Of a DNA stretch of 64,000 nucleotides, positions 37,370-46,224 are shown piece after piece. The DNA is from an uncultured Polaribacter sp. Lineage in GTDB: Bacteria > Bacteroidota > Bacteroidia > Flavobacteriales > Flavobacteriaceae. Positions within the stretch are counted from its first letter, which is position 1. The number at the start of each line of letters is the position of its first letter. The notes below the pieces were generated by a model. It did not search any database. It saw nothing but the letters and a program-made list of their open reading frames with translations, and was not told where the DNA came from. Location of the stretch: the NCBI RefSeq assembly GCF_947497695.1, contig NZ_CANMHM010000002.1, positions 186,001 through 250,000 on the forward strand, in the 5' to 3' direction. The position numbers and the translations under genes were made by a program.

Positions 37370-38047
37370 ATGAAAAAAAACACTGCCATATTAATTTTTG
37401 CAAATTCTGCTGAAAAAGAAGCAGAAAGAAAATCGTTTCTTTATTCGGATGTTTTTTCTGCACTGAATCATCAAACTTTAAAAACGGTAGAAAAATCTGG
37501 AATAGAATATTTTCATTTCTCTGAAAAAAACCAAGTTGGGTCTTCTTTTGGTGAGCGTTTTTCAAATGCAATTGAAGCGATTTTTAAAAAAGGATTTGAA
37601 AACGTTATTACAGTTGGTAATGATACTCCACATTTAAAAACAAGTCATTTAGTTGATACTTTGTTTCAATTAGAAAATAATGATTTGGTTTTAGGACCTT
37701 CAAAAGATGGTGGTTTTTATTTAATGGGCATCAAAAAAGAACATTTTAATAAAGAAACCTTCTTAAAATTACCTTGGCAAACTTCTAAATTACAAAAGTG
37801 TATTACTTCTATTTTATCATCTAAAGTTCTAAATATTAAATTTTTAGAAATTCTAAATGATTTAGATGTTTTAGAGGATATTAAAAAAATATTTCATAGT
37901 TTTAAAAGGATTCCTAAATCGATTTTAAAAGTCTTAACACTACTTATATTTACTCAAAAAGAGTTTTTCATTGATGTTATCATCAACCTACAAAAAACTA
38001 TTTCTACTCCAAACTCCAATAAAGGTTCTCCTTTCATTTTTGCGTAA
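37370..38047 (+). CDS. TIGR04282/DUF2064-type glycosyltransferase-like protein, divergent
   Basis: 225 aa, GT-A-like nucleotide-sugar fold of the DUF2064 group found beside arsS. Conserved parts are VGNDTPHL (82-89, Asp pair for metal) and LGPSKDGGFYLMG (108-120). The N-terminal loop that normally reads R-x-P-x-x-G-x-x-KTRL is replaced by FANSAEKEAERKSF (10-23), so the usual nucleotide-contacting arginine/lysine set is absent. The second copy at 45592 keeps it. This may mean altered substrate or a non-catalytic partner. 57 nt after arsS. Confidence 0.8.
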   Translation: MKKNTAILIFANSAEKEAERKSFLYSDVFSALNHQTLKTVEKSGIEYFHFSEKNQVGSSFGERFSNAIEAIFKKGFENVITVGNDTPHLKTSHLVDTLFQLENNDLVLGPSKDGGFYLMGIKKEHFNKETFLKLPWQTSKLQKCITSILSSKVLNIKFLEILNDLDVLEDIKKIFHSFKRIPKSILKVLTLLIFTQKEFFIDVIINLQKTISTPNSNKGSPFIFA

Positions 38048-38066
38048 TTAATTCACTTTTTTTCTA

Positions 38067-38095
38067 TTGATAAAAAGTATTCAACTATTTATCAA
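38067..38095. promoter_or_regulatory. Inverted repeat upstream of the susC-like gene
   Basis: TTGATAAA / TTTATCAA perfect 8-bp arms with 13 nt between them, so half-site centres are 21 bp apart (two helical turns). It lies 32 nt before the SusC ATG. The geometry suits a dimeric regulator; a hairpin is also possible. No standard -7 box is visible in this gap. Confidence 0.45.
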
Positions 38096-38126
38096 AATAA
38101 AATATTTACACAAAAATCATTATTAA

Positions 38127-41100
38127 ATGAAACACATTTTTATGTGGACTTTACTGTTTGTAACAAGCATCAGTTTTTCACAAATTAAAATTTCGGGAAC
38201 TATTACCGATAAAATTACAGGAGATGAAATTCCTTCTGTTGCCATTTCAACATCCAAAGAAAACGGAACAACTTCTTCTATTGATGGAACGTATTCTATT
38301 ACAGTTAAAGATAAAAACCAAGTTTTAAAGTTCTCTTATTTAGGTTATAAAACTCGAAGAATAAAGGTTAATAATCAAACAATTATCAATATTCAATTAG
38401 AAGAAATTGAAACAAATTTAGAGGAAATTGTAGTAACTGCCTTAGGACTGAACAGAAAAACCAAAGAATTAGGTTATGTAGTTCAAGAACTAAAAGCAAA
38501 AGATTTAACTGAAGTTAAAACTGCCAATTTTTTAGATAATTTATCTGGTAAATTAGCTGGTGTAACTATTTCTCAAGGAGCAACTGGCGTTGGTTCATCC
38601 TCTAAAATTACCATTCGTGGAGAAGCATCTTTTTCGAATAACAATCCGCTTTTTGTGGTAGATGGAACGCCAATTAACAACAACACCGTTTTTAATTTCA
38701 CCAATGAAGCTGCTGCTGGTTTTCAAGAAATTGATTTTGGAAATGGAGCAATGGAAGTAAATCCTGATGATATTGAATCTGTAACTGTCCTAAAAGGATC
38801 AAGTGCTGCTGCTTTGTATGGAACTCGTGCATCTAATGGCGTTATTGTAATTAACACAAAAGATGGAAGTAAGAAAAAAGGTTTGGGAATTAGCATCAAT
38901 TCAGCCATTACTTTAGATTCGGCTTTTCGATTGCCAGAATTTCAAAATAAATTTGGACAAGGAAATTCTGGGGATTTTGAATATGTAGATGGTTTAGGTG
39001 GAGGAATAAACGACAATATTACCTATTCTTGGGGACCCAGATTAAATGTTGGTAATTTAATTTCGCAATTTGATTCTCCTGTAATTTTAGAAGATGGAAC
39101 TGTTGTGAGAGGTGGAGATACTTCTTTATATTCAGGTTTGCCAATTACACCAACAGCTTTCAATTCGAATCCAAATAATTTAAAAGATTTTTATCAAACA
39201 GGTATTACAACCATCAATAATATTTCTATAAATGATAGTTTTGATAGAGGTTCTTACAGGTTATCAATCACAGATTTAGATAGCGAATCTATTATTCCTG
39301 GTGTTAATTTAGATAGAAAAACAGCCGCTTTAAAACTGAATTTTAATCCAACAGAAAAAACAAAAATTACGAGTTCTGTAAACTACGTAAATTCTAGAAG
39401 CGATAACAGACCTGCAAATGGTTATGGTAGTGAAAATGCCAATTATTCTTTGGTTGCTTGGGGACCAAGGTCTTTAAATATTGATAGTTTACGTGATTAT
39501 TGGCAACCAGGTTTAGAAGGTGTGCAACAATATTCTTTTAACTATACTTTTTTTGACAATCCTTTTTTTATTCTACATGAAAACACCAATTCTTTTAACA
39601 GAGATCGTGTTTTTGGGAATATTGCCATCAATCATAAATTTACAGATAAATTGAGTCTTTCTTTACGTTCTGGAATGGATTATTCATCAGAAAAAAGAGA
39701 ATTTAAACGAAATTTTAGTTCCAATCGATTTAAAAATGGCGCTTATGCAGAACATGATGTTTTTTACAGAGAAATAAATACAGACTTCTTGGTAAACTAC
39801 ACAGATAATTTTGGTGATTTTTCTTTTGATGCTTCTTTTGGAGGAAATCGTTTAGACCAAACTGCTTCCACAAAACAATTACAAACCACCAATTTAGCTC
39901 AACCAGGAATTTTCAGTTTGAATAATGCAGCTTCACCAATTGAAGCTTTTCAATTTGATTCTAAAAAGAGAATTAATTCTTTATACGGAATTGCAAAATT
40001 TGGTTACAAAGATTATCTTTTTGTTGATGTTACAGGAAGAAACGATTGGTCTAGTGCTTTAGCTACGCCTTTTTCTTTAGATGGAACTTCATTTTTCTAT
40101 CCTTCAGTTTCAACAAGTTTTATTTTATCAAATGCAACAGAATTGCCAGAAAACATTTCTTTTGCAAAATTGAGAGCAAGTATTGCACAAGTTGGTAATG
40201 ACACAAATCCGTTTCAAACTTCTGGTGCTTTTGTATCTCAAACACCTTTTAATGGGCAACCTACTTTTAGTGATCAAGCTTTTATTCCGAACGCAAATTT
40301 AAAGCCAGAAATTACTACTTCTTATGAGTTTGGTGCAGATGTACGATTCTTTAAAGATCGTTTAAATATCGATTTTACATATTATAACAATACTACAAAA
40401 GATCAAATTATTTCTTTGCCAATTGCAATTTCATCTGGCTACAATCAACAGGTTGTTAATGGAGGAAAAATAAATACAACAGGTGTCGAAATTATTTTAG
40501 GAGGAACACCAATTAGAACAGAAAACTTTACTTGGAATACTACTTTTAATTTTGCTGCAAATAAATCTGTTATTAAAAATTTACCTCAAGAAGAAGGCAG
40601 ATTAACATTGGCTTACAGTAGAATTTACGATAGTGCAAACCAAACAGTTTGGTTTCAAGTAGAAGAAGGTGGAGAAATTGGCGATTTATATGGAACAGGA
40701 TATTCTAAAAATACAGAAGGCCAATTTTTGTTGGATGATAATGGAAGATATATTGCCAATAATGAGTTGATTAAATTGGGAAATTACAATCCAGATTTTA
40801 CTCTAGGTTGGAACAATTCTTTTAAATATAAAGATTTTACTACAAGCTTTTTATTCGATTGGAGACAAGGAGGAGAAATTGTTTCTAGAACAAGTGCTTT
40901 AGGAAATGTTGGTGGCCAATTAGCTGAAACTGCTTTTAGACCAGATGCAGGAATTATTGCACAGGGTGTTAACGTAAATACTGGGCAACCTAATACTGTT
41001 GCTGTTTCTCCTGAGAGTTATTACAGACAGTTTTACGACAGAAATCACGAGGAAAACAATGTGTATGATGCTTCTTTTTTAAAATTACGTCAGTTTTCTA

Positions 41101-41321
41101 TTGGATATACGTTGAATTTAAATGAAGGATTTTTAGGGTTAAAAGATAGTTCTAGCATGAACTTTTCTTTTATAGGAAACAACTTATTTGTAATTACAGA
41201 AAATCCACATTTTGATCCAGAACAATTAGCTGTACAAGGAAATGGTTTTGTGAGCGGCGTTGAAGATATGAGTTATGCAACTAGCAGAAGTTTAGGTTTT
41301 AAAGTAGGATTTGATTTTTAA
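38127..41321 (+). CDS. SusC/RagA-family TonB-linked outer membrane protein
   Basis: 1064 aa. Signal peptide (MKHIFMWTLLFVTSISFSQ), then a carboxypeptidase-D-like regulatory domain (about 20-95, ISGTITDKITGDEIPSVAIS), a plug with LEEIVVTALG and VLKGSSAAALYGTRASNGVI (about 225-244), and a 22-strand-type barrel ending in FKVGFDF. It imports a bulky ligand across the outer membrane with TonB energy. The susD-like partner follows immediately. Such pairs usually take up glycans or peptides, but the neighbouring genes are arsenosugar-type and no glycoside hydrolase is nearby, so the ligand is open. Confidence 0.96.
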   Translation: MKHIFMWTLLFVTSISFSQIKISGTITDKITGDEIPSVAISTSKENGTTSSIDGTYSITVKDKNQVLKFSYLGYKTRRIKVNNQTIINIQLEEIETNLEEIVVTALGLNRKTKELGYVVQELKAKDLTEVKTANFLDNLSGKLAGVTISQGATGVGSSSKITIRGEASFSNNNPLFVVDGTPINNNTVFNFTNEAAAGFQEIDFGNGAMEVNPDDIESVTVLKGSSAAALYGTRASNGVIVINTKDGSKKKGLGISINSAITLDSAFRLPEFQNKFGQGNSGDFEYVDGLGGGINDNITYSWGPRLNVGNLISQFDSPVILEDGTVVRGGDTSLYSGLPITPTAFNSNPNNLKDFYQTGITTINNISINDSFDRGSYRLSITDLDSESIIPGVNLDRKTAALKLNFNPTEKTKITSSVNYVNSRSDNRPANGYGSENANYSLVAWGPRSLNIDSLRDYWQPGLEGVQQYSFNYTFFDNPFFILHENTNSFNRDRVFGNIAINHKFTDKLSLSLRSGMDYSSEKREFKRNFSSNRFKNGAYAEHDVFYREINTDFLVNYTDNFGDFSFDASFGGNRLDQTASTKQLQTTNLAQPGIFSLNNAASPIEAFQFDSKKRINSLYGIAKFGYKDYLFVDVTGRNDWSSALATPFSLDGTSFFYPSVSTSFILSNATELPENISFAKLRASIAQVGNDTNPFQTSGAFVSQTPFNGQPTFSDQAFIPNANLKPEITTSYEFGADVRFFKDRLNIDFTYYNNTTKDQIISLPIAISSGYNQQVVNGGKINTTGVEIILGGTPIRTENFTWNTTFNFAANKSVIKNLPQEEGRLTLAYSRIYDSANQTVWFQVEEGGEIGDLYGTGYSKNTEGQFLLDDNGRYIANNELIKLGNYNPDFTLGWNNSFKYKDFTTSFLFDWRQGGEIVSRTSALGNVGGQLAETAFRPDAGIIAQGVNVNTGQPNTVAVSPESYYRQFYDRNHEENNVYDASFLKLRQFSIGYTLNLNEGFLGLKDSSSMNFSFIGNNLFVITENPHFDPEQLAVQGNGFVSGVEDMSYATSRSLGFKVGFDF

Positions 41322-41331
41322 GAAATTTACA

Positions 41332-42771
41332 ATGAAAAAAATTATATATACAATCGCAATTTTTGCACTATTATTTGCAAGTTGTACCAAAGATTTTGAA
41401 GAAATCAACACTAATCAAAATGCACCAGTTGTTGTACAACCAAGTTTACTTTTAAGACAAGTAATTTATGATTTTGGTGAAAACATGAGTTACGAAGGTT
41501 TTGTTGCTGGAGATTTATTAGCACAACACAGAACTGCTTTAGACTTTAATTTATTTGATAGACACGATTTGAAAAGTCCACAATTAGGTGGAAATCCTTG
41601 GGGGATTTTTTACACCAATTTACGTGATAATGAAATTGTTTTAAAACAAAGTAGACAAACACCTGCTTTTGCAGTGTATGAAGGTCCTGCTTTAATTTTA
41701 AAAGCATATATGACTGCAGGTTTAACAGATTTATTTGGAGATGTTCCTTATTTTGAGGCTTTTAACGGAATTGAAGGAACTGTTACTCCAGCTTACGATT
41801 TGCAAGAGGATATTTATCAAAATGAAAACGGAATTTTAGATAATTTAGACAAAGGAATTGCAGCAATAAATGCCTATTCTGGTTCAATTCCTTTAAAAGG
41901 AGATATTTTATATGATGGAAATTTACAATCTTGGATTCAATTTGCAAATTCTTTAAAAATTAAATATTTAATCAGAATTTCTGGTAAAGTTGATGTTTCA
42001 AGCCAATTACAAACTATTTTTAATGAAGGAAATTACATCAAAAACAATAACGAAAATGCAGTTTTCGATTTTACAAATTCAGAACCAAACAGTTTTAGAT
42101 TAGCACAATTAAGAATTGGAGATTTTAACAATTTTGTACTATCAGAAACTATGGAAGAAATTTTAATCGATTTGAATGATGATAGAATTGGTAAATTTTT
42201 CAGACCTTTTGCTAATTCAAATTCAGATGAATTTAATGGATTATTAAACGGAATTAATTCATCAACAACATCTATTGCTTTGGCGGATTTTTCACTTTCA
42301 GGAAGTGCTTTTAGAGAAGATACTTCTACTTTAGACGCTAATTTTATGACAGCTTGGGAAACCAGTTTTCTTCTAGCAGAAGCTGCTGAAAAAGGTTTTA
42401 TAAGTTCAAATTCAGAAACTTTATACAATATTGGAGTTGCACAAGCTTTTGAATATTGGAACACAAATTTACCAGCCACATATTTAGCAGGAAATGCAAA
42501 CTTTAATGCTGTAGGAAAAACATCTTTAGAGCAAATTATCACTCAAAAATGGATTGCATCCGTTATAAATGGTTATGAAGGTTGGGTTGAATTTAGAAGA
42601 ACAGGTTTTCCAAGTTTAAAAAATATTTCAGCAAGCTTAAATAACGGATTAATTCCTGTTAGAATGCCTTATCCTGCTGAAGCAGAAACTTTAAATCAAG
42701 AGAATTATAAAGTTGCAGAAAGTGCAACCAATGGGAATAGTTTGGATATTCCTGTTTGGTGGAATGAATAA
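41332..42771 (+). CDS. SusD/RagB-family outer membrane lipoprotein
   Basis: About 479 aa from the ATG at 41332; an earlier TTG at 41311 lies within the susC frame and is unlikely. Lipoprotein signal with lipobox around FASC, acylated Cys followed by TKDFEEINTNQN. The body matches the SusD-like group in which NxNP-type starts, LLRQVIYDFGE and WVEFRRTGFP occur. It caps the SusC barrel and captures ligand at the cell surface. 10 nt after susC. A hairpin (42778-42808) separates it from the symporter gene. Confidence 0.94.
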   Translation: MKKIIYTIAIFALLFASCTKDFEEINTNQNAPVVVQPSLLLRQVIYDFGENMSYEGFVAGDLLAQHRTALDFNLFDRHDLKSPQLGGNPWGIFYTNLRDNEIVLKQSRQTPAFAVYEGPALILKAYMTAGLTDLFGDVPYFEAFNGIEGTVTPAYDLQEDIYQNENGILDNLDKGIAAINAYSGSIPLKGDILYDGNLQSWIQFANSLKIKYLIRISGKVDVSSQLQTIFNEGNYIKNNNENAVFDFTNSEPNSFRLAQLRIGDFNNFVLSETMEEILIDLNDDRIGKFFRPFANSNSDEFNGLLNGINSSTTSIALADFSLSGSAFREDTSTLDANFMTAWETSFLLAEAAEKGFISSNSETLYNIGVAQAFEYWNTNLPATYLAGNANFNAVGKTSLEQIITQKWIASVINGYEGWVEFRRTGFPSLKNISASLNNGLIPVRMPYPAEAETLNQENYKVAESATNGNSLDIPVWWNE

Positions 42772-42777
42772 AAATTA

Positions 42778-42808
42778 GACCTCACAGGTCTTAAAAACCT
42801 GTGAAGTC
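42778..42808. repeat. Palindromic hairpin between the susD-like and symporter genes
   Basis: 12-nt arms (GACCTCACAGGT / ACCTGTGAAGTC, one mismatch) around a CTTAAAA loop. There is no T-run on the plus strand, so it is more likely a processing or stability element or a dispersed repeat than a terminator. Confidence 0.65.
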
Positions 42809-42820
42809 TTCTGTAAAAAT

Positions 42821-44155
42821 ATGGAAGTAATTAATTATCAATGGGGATTAATTTTAATATCAAGTTTGATATTATTTTTCTTGTCTCCTTTAGCAAAAAC
42901 CACAGATCAGTTTTTTAAAGCTGTGAATAAGAAAAAAGCGCCCAATTCTTTGGTATTAACAGGGAGCTTAATTATTTCTTGGATTTTTGCTAAAAGCATT
43001 ACAAACGCCGCAAATTTAGGACTAGATTTTGGCCTAGTTGGTGGCGTTGCTTATGCAGGTTATTATTTGTCTTTTGCAGTTGCTGGAATCATTATTTATC
43101 AATTAAGAACCAAAGGAAACTTTAAAAGTATTCACGAATTTCTGATTTCTAAATTCGGAAAAAATGCGATGGCAATTTTTTCTATTTTGATTGCTTTCAG
43201 ACTTTTTAATGAAGTTTGGAGTAATACAATGGTTATTGGGAGTTATTTTGGAGAAATGGGTACTTCCTCTTATTATTGGGCAATTATTCTATTTACTCTT
43301 TTGACTTTAAGTTACGCTATTAAAGGTGGTTTAAGTAGTTCCATTTTTACAGATGTTATTCAAATGGTGTTATTTTCTGTTTTGTTGATGATTATTTTAG
43401 GAACCATTTTTACTACAGATGATTTTTCTACAGAACAAATAGTTACTTCAGGAACTTGGAGTTTTGAACTCGGGTTAAACCTCTTTTTTGCAGCACTTTT
43501 ACAATCTTTTAGTTATCCTTTTCACGATCCTGTTTTAACAGATAGAGGTTTTATATCCTTGCCAAAAGTAACTCGTAAAAGTTTTTTATGGGCAAGTATT
43601 TTAGGTGCAATTTGTATTGTTTTATTTAGTTTGATTGGGGTGTATGCACAAACAAAAGGAATGCAAGGTCAAGCTGCTGTTGAAGTTGGAAAAGCTTTTG
43701 GAGTTGTTATTTTATTAGTGATTAATTTTATTATGATAACCTCTGCAGCTTCTACATTAGATTCTACTTTTTCATCATTTTCTAAATTGATTGCCATTGA
43801 TTTAAACATCAAAAAAACAGTTTCCTTTGGGAGATTAACCATGATAATAGTGGCTATTTTAGGAACATTACCCGTTTTTTTCGGAGCAGAAATTTTATCT
43901 GCAACCACCATTTCTGGAACAATGGTAATTGGTTTGACTCCTATTTTTATTTTCTGGAGTGTTAAAGTACCAAAAATCAGTTTTTATTTGAGTATTTTTT
44001 GTGGTTTAATTTTTGGTATCTTATTGGTGTTTGATGCTTTTCCTCAAGCATTAATTTTTACAAAAGGGAAATACGCAAGTTTACTTTGGGTAAATCTTTG
44101 GGGAATTTTAAGTTGTATCATTTTATATTTTATTCCAAAATGGATCAAAAAATAG
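42821..44155 (+). CDS. Sodium:solute symporter family protein
   Basis: 444-aa polytopic membrane protein, roughly 12-13 hydrophobic segments, of the SSS (SLC5-like) family. Recognisable parts are the RTKGNFKSIHEFL loop after helix 2, LTLSYAIKGGLSSSIFTDVIQ (family signature region) and SAASTLDSTFSSFSKL. It would carry a small organic solute across the inner membrane with sodium. Following susC/susD, it could finish the import route started at the outer membrane, but the solute is unknown. It overlaps the metallophosphoesterase gene by 16 nt. Confidence 0.88.
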   Translation: MEVINYQWGLILISSLILFFLSPLAKTTDQFFKAVNKKKAPNSLVLTGSLIISWIFAKSITNAANLGLDFGLVGGVAYAGYYLSFAVAGIIIYQLRTKGNFKSIHEFLISKFGKNAMAIFSILIAFRLFNEVWSNTMVIGSYFGEMGTSSYYWAIILFTLLTLSYAIKGGLSSSIFTDVIQMVLFSVLLMIILGTIFTTDDFSTEQIVTSGTWSFELGLNLFFAALLQSFSYPFHDPVLTDRGFISLPKVTRKSFLWASILGAICIVLFSLIGVYAQTKGMQGQAAVEVGKAFGVVILLVINFIMITSAASTLDSTFSSFSKLIAIDLNIKKTVSFGRLTMIIVAILGTLPVFFGAEILSATTISGTMVIGLTPIFIFWSVKVPKISFYLSIFCGLIFGILLVFDAFPQALIFTKGKYASLLWVNLWGILSCIILYFIPKWIKK

Positions 44156-44967
44156 TAGATTTAGGCAAAATATCAGGAAAAATAGTGCTTTTTGGTGGTG
44201 TTTATAGCAATTTACAGGCTTTAGAGGCTTTAAAACAAATTGCCGAAAAAGAAAATATTGCTCCAGAAAATTGTTTTTGCACTGGCGATGTTGTTGGCTA
44301 TTGTGCTCAACCAGAAGAAACTGTGCAATTATTAAAATTGTGGGGAGCAAAAAGTATAGCTGGCAATGTAGAAATTCAGTTAAGTGAAAACGCAGACGAT
44401 TGTGGTTGCGATTTTAGAGAAGGTTCTAGATGTGATGGATTTTCGCAACTTTGGTATCCTTTTGCACAGAGTAAATTGTCTAAAAATTCGTTAGATTTTT
44501 TAAAAACATTGCCAAATAATATTAGTTTTAATTATGCTGATAAAAAAGTAACTGTTGTTCACGGTTCTTATTTTAATGTTTCTGAATTTATTTTTAAATC
44601 TACAGATTGGGAAATTAAAAAGCAAAATTTTGAAGCCACTAAAAGTGATGTAATTATTGCAGGACATTGTGGATTGCCCTTTCATCATCAAGAAAAAGAA
44701 AAGTTATGGTTGAATCCAGGAGTTATAGGAATGCCAGCAAATGATGGGAATCCAGATGTTTGGTATGCAATTTTAGACGATTCAAATAATAGTTTTAACT
44801 TTACACATAAAACCTTAAATTACAATTATAAATTAACAAGCAAATTAATGCAAAATGGACTGCTTCCAGAAGAATACTCTAGAACTATTGTTACTGGAAT
44901 TTGGGATAATACAGAGATTTTACCATCAATAGAAAGTGGTTTGCAAGGATTTGGAATACAATTATAA
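44140..44967 (+). CDS. Metallophosphoesterase-fold protein with degenerate metal site
   Basis: 275 aa from the ATG at 44140 (the earlier TTG-type start lies deep in the symporter gene). The calcineurin-like fold is visible. The first metal motif, normally GDxHG, reads GGVYSN (19-24). GD (49-50) is kept. GNHD has become GNVE (75-78), and GHTH has become GHCG (175-178). Cysteines are frequent: 45, 47, 54, 88, 90, 98 and 177, including a DDCGCDFREGSRC cluster. The GMPANDGNPDVWYAIL end fits a family I recall from other bacteria. Catalysis as a normal phosphatase is doubtful. Thiol binding of arsenic is a possibility raised by context only. Confidence 0.78.
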   Translation: MDQKIVDLGKISGKIVLFGGVYSNLQALEALKQIAEKENIAPENCFCTGDVVGYCAQPEETVQLLKLWGAKSIAGNVEIQLSENADDCGCDFREGSRCDGFSQLWYPFAQSKLSKNSLDFLKTLPNNISFNYADKKVTVVHGSYFNVSEFIFKSTDWEIKKQNFEATKSDVIIAGHCGLPFHHQEKEKLWLNPGVIGMPANDGNPDVWYAILDDSNNSFNFTHKTLNYNYKLTSKLMQNGLLPEEYSRTIVTGIWDNTEILPSIESGLQGFGIQL

Positions 44968-44977
44968 CCTAATTATT

Positions 44978-45469
44978 ATGAAGAAAATTTTTATTTTATT
45001 TCTACTGATTACATCATCAGTTACAGCACAAAAAAAATTAGACAAACTTTTAAATAAATGGAATCACAACAGTGTGCCTTATATTTCTGTTGAAACTTTA
45101 GCAATGCCTAAAACAGAAGCTATTTTATTAGATGCAAGAGAAGAAGAAGAATTTAAAACTAGCCATATAAAAGATGCTATTTTTGTGGGCTATGATAAGT
45201 TTAAATTAAAAGAAACAATTCCTAAATTACCCGAAGATAAAAATGCAAAAATTGTAGTCTATTGCTCTTTAGGCATTAGATCAGAAAATATTGCAAACAA
45301 ACTAATTAAAGAAGGCTATACAAATGTTTACAATTTATATGGTGGTATTTTTGAATGGAAAAATGCAGATTTTCAAGTAATTGATACTTTAGGTAATACA
45401 ACAGAAAAAGTGCACACTTTTAATAAAAACTGGAGTAAATGGCTTACAAAAGGAGAAAAAGTTTATTAA
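44978..45469 (+). CDS. Exported rhodanese-like protein
   Basis: 163 aa from the ATG at 44978, which starts a clear signal peptide (MKKIFILFLLITSSVTAQ). A single rhodanese domain follows with LDAREEEEFKTSHI (CDC25/rhodanese A-motif) and the active-site cysteine in VYCSLGIRSEN. The catalytic loop CSLGIRS resembles sulfurtransferases of the PspE/GlpE size class. Periplasmic or lipid-free secreted. It starts 10 nt after the metallophosphoesterase gene, so probably co-transcribed. Handling sulfur or thiol-bound arsenic is conceivable but unproved. Confidence 0.87.
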   Translation: MKKIFILFLLITSSVTAQKKLDKLLNKWNHNSVPYISVETLAMPKTEAILLDAREEEEFKTSHIKDAIFVGYDKFKLKETIPKLPEDKNAKIVVYCSLGIRSENIANKLIKEGYTNVYNLYGGIFEWKNADFQVIDTLGNTTEKVHTFNKNWSKWLTKGEKVY

Positions 45470-45526
45470 AATTTAGTTCATAGTATTCAATCTCAGTTTT
45501 TCAGTTATCACTGCTGAAAACAAAAA

Positions 45527-45570
45527 TTTCACCACATAGAAACATAGACTAAGTTTTCTATGTGGTGAAA
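45527..45570. repeat. Perfect 16-bp inverted repeat (hairpin)
   Basis: TTTCACCACATAGAAA / TTTCTATGTGGTGAAA with a 12-nt loop in the 122-nt gap between the rhodanese gene and the second TIGR04282-type gene. Only a short AT-rich tail follows, so it may act as a weak terminator in either direction. Similar palindromes are dispersed in flavobacterial genomes from memory. Confidence 0.75.
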
Positions 45571-45591
45571 ATATTTTAAGTAATAAGTTCA

Positions 45592-46218
45592 ATGATAAAA
45601 AAATCAACCAGTAAAAACCTTCTTTTAATTTTTACAAGAAATCCTGAATTAGGCAAAGCAAAAACACGTTTAGCAAAAACTGTTGGAGATAAAACTGCTT
45701 TAGATATTTATAAATTTTTATTACAAAAAACCAGAGATATTTCTACAAAAGTAGCTGCTGATAAAGCAGTGTATTATTCTGTAAAAGTTAGAGAAAATGA
45801 CATTTGGGATCCTGAAATTTATCAAAAACACCAACAAGTTGGAGACGATTTAGGAATTAGAATGTTAAATGCTTTTAAAAACGGTTTTAATGCTGGTTAT
45901 AAAAAAGTAATGATTATTGGAAGTGATTTGAACGATTTATCATCAAAAAACATAGAAAAAGCATTTTTAGAATTAGAAACAAATGATGTAGTAATTGGAC
46001 CTGCAAAAGATGGAGGTTATTATTTACTTGGGATGAATTCTTTACATGAAAAAGTCTTTAAAAATAAAGATTGGGGTACAGAAACTGTTAGAAAAGACAC
46101 ATTAAATGATTTAACTGATCAAAAAGTGAAATTATTAGAGATTAAAAACGACATAGATGTATATGAGGATATTATTAATATTCCTGAAATTATGCAAACG
46201 TTTATAAATTCTAAATAA
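45592..46218 (+). CDS. TIGR04282-family arsenosugar biosynthesis glycosyltransferase
   Basis: 208 aa. This copy has the complete family pattern: RNPELGKAKTRLAKTVGD (16-33) for nucleotide binding, a DLGIRMLNAF helix, GSDLNDL (110-116) with the metal-binding Asp, and GPAKDGGYYLLG (136-147). Family members accompany ArsS in many arsenosugar loci and are thought to transfer a sugar or related group; direct biochemical proof is not known to me. Cytoplasmic. It begins the run that ends with the sterol-desaturase-like gene: the DM13 gene follows after 6 nt. Confidence 0.88.
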   Translation: MIKKSTSKNLLLIFTRNPELGKAKTRLAKTVGDKTALDIYKFLLQKTRDISTKVAADKAVYYSVKVRENDIWDPEIYQKHQQVGDDLGIRMLNAFKNGFNAGYKKVMIIGSDLNDLSSKNIEKAFLELETNDVVIGPAKDGGYYLLGMNSLHEKVFKNKDWGTETVRKDTLNDLTDQKVKLLEIKNDIDVYEDIINIPEIMQTFINSK

Positions 46219-46224
46219 CACCAA

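Noticed and set aside
42033..42542. 169-codon minus-strand open frame inside the susD-like gene
   Set aside because: It lies fully inside a well-supported gene, has no homology I recognise and no promoter. It is a codon-bias shadow. The same applies to other antisense frames inside ftsA, ftsW, fabD and the FAD oxidoreductase gene.
38127..42771. Classical polysaccharide utilisation locus
   Set aside because: There is a SusC/SusD pair but no glycoside hydrolase, sulfatase or dedicated regulator beside it. The GH113-like protein is 10 kb away on the other strand.
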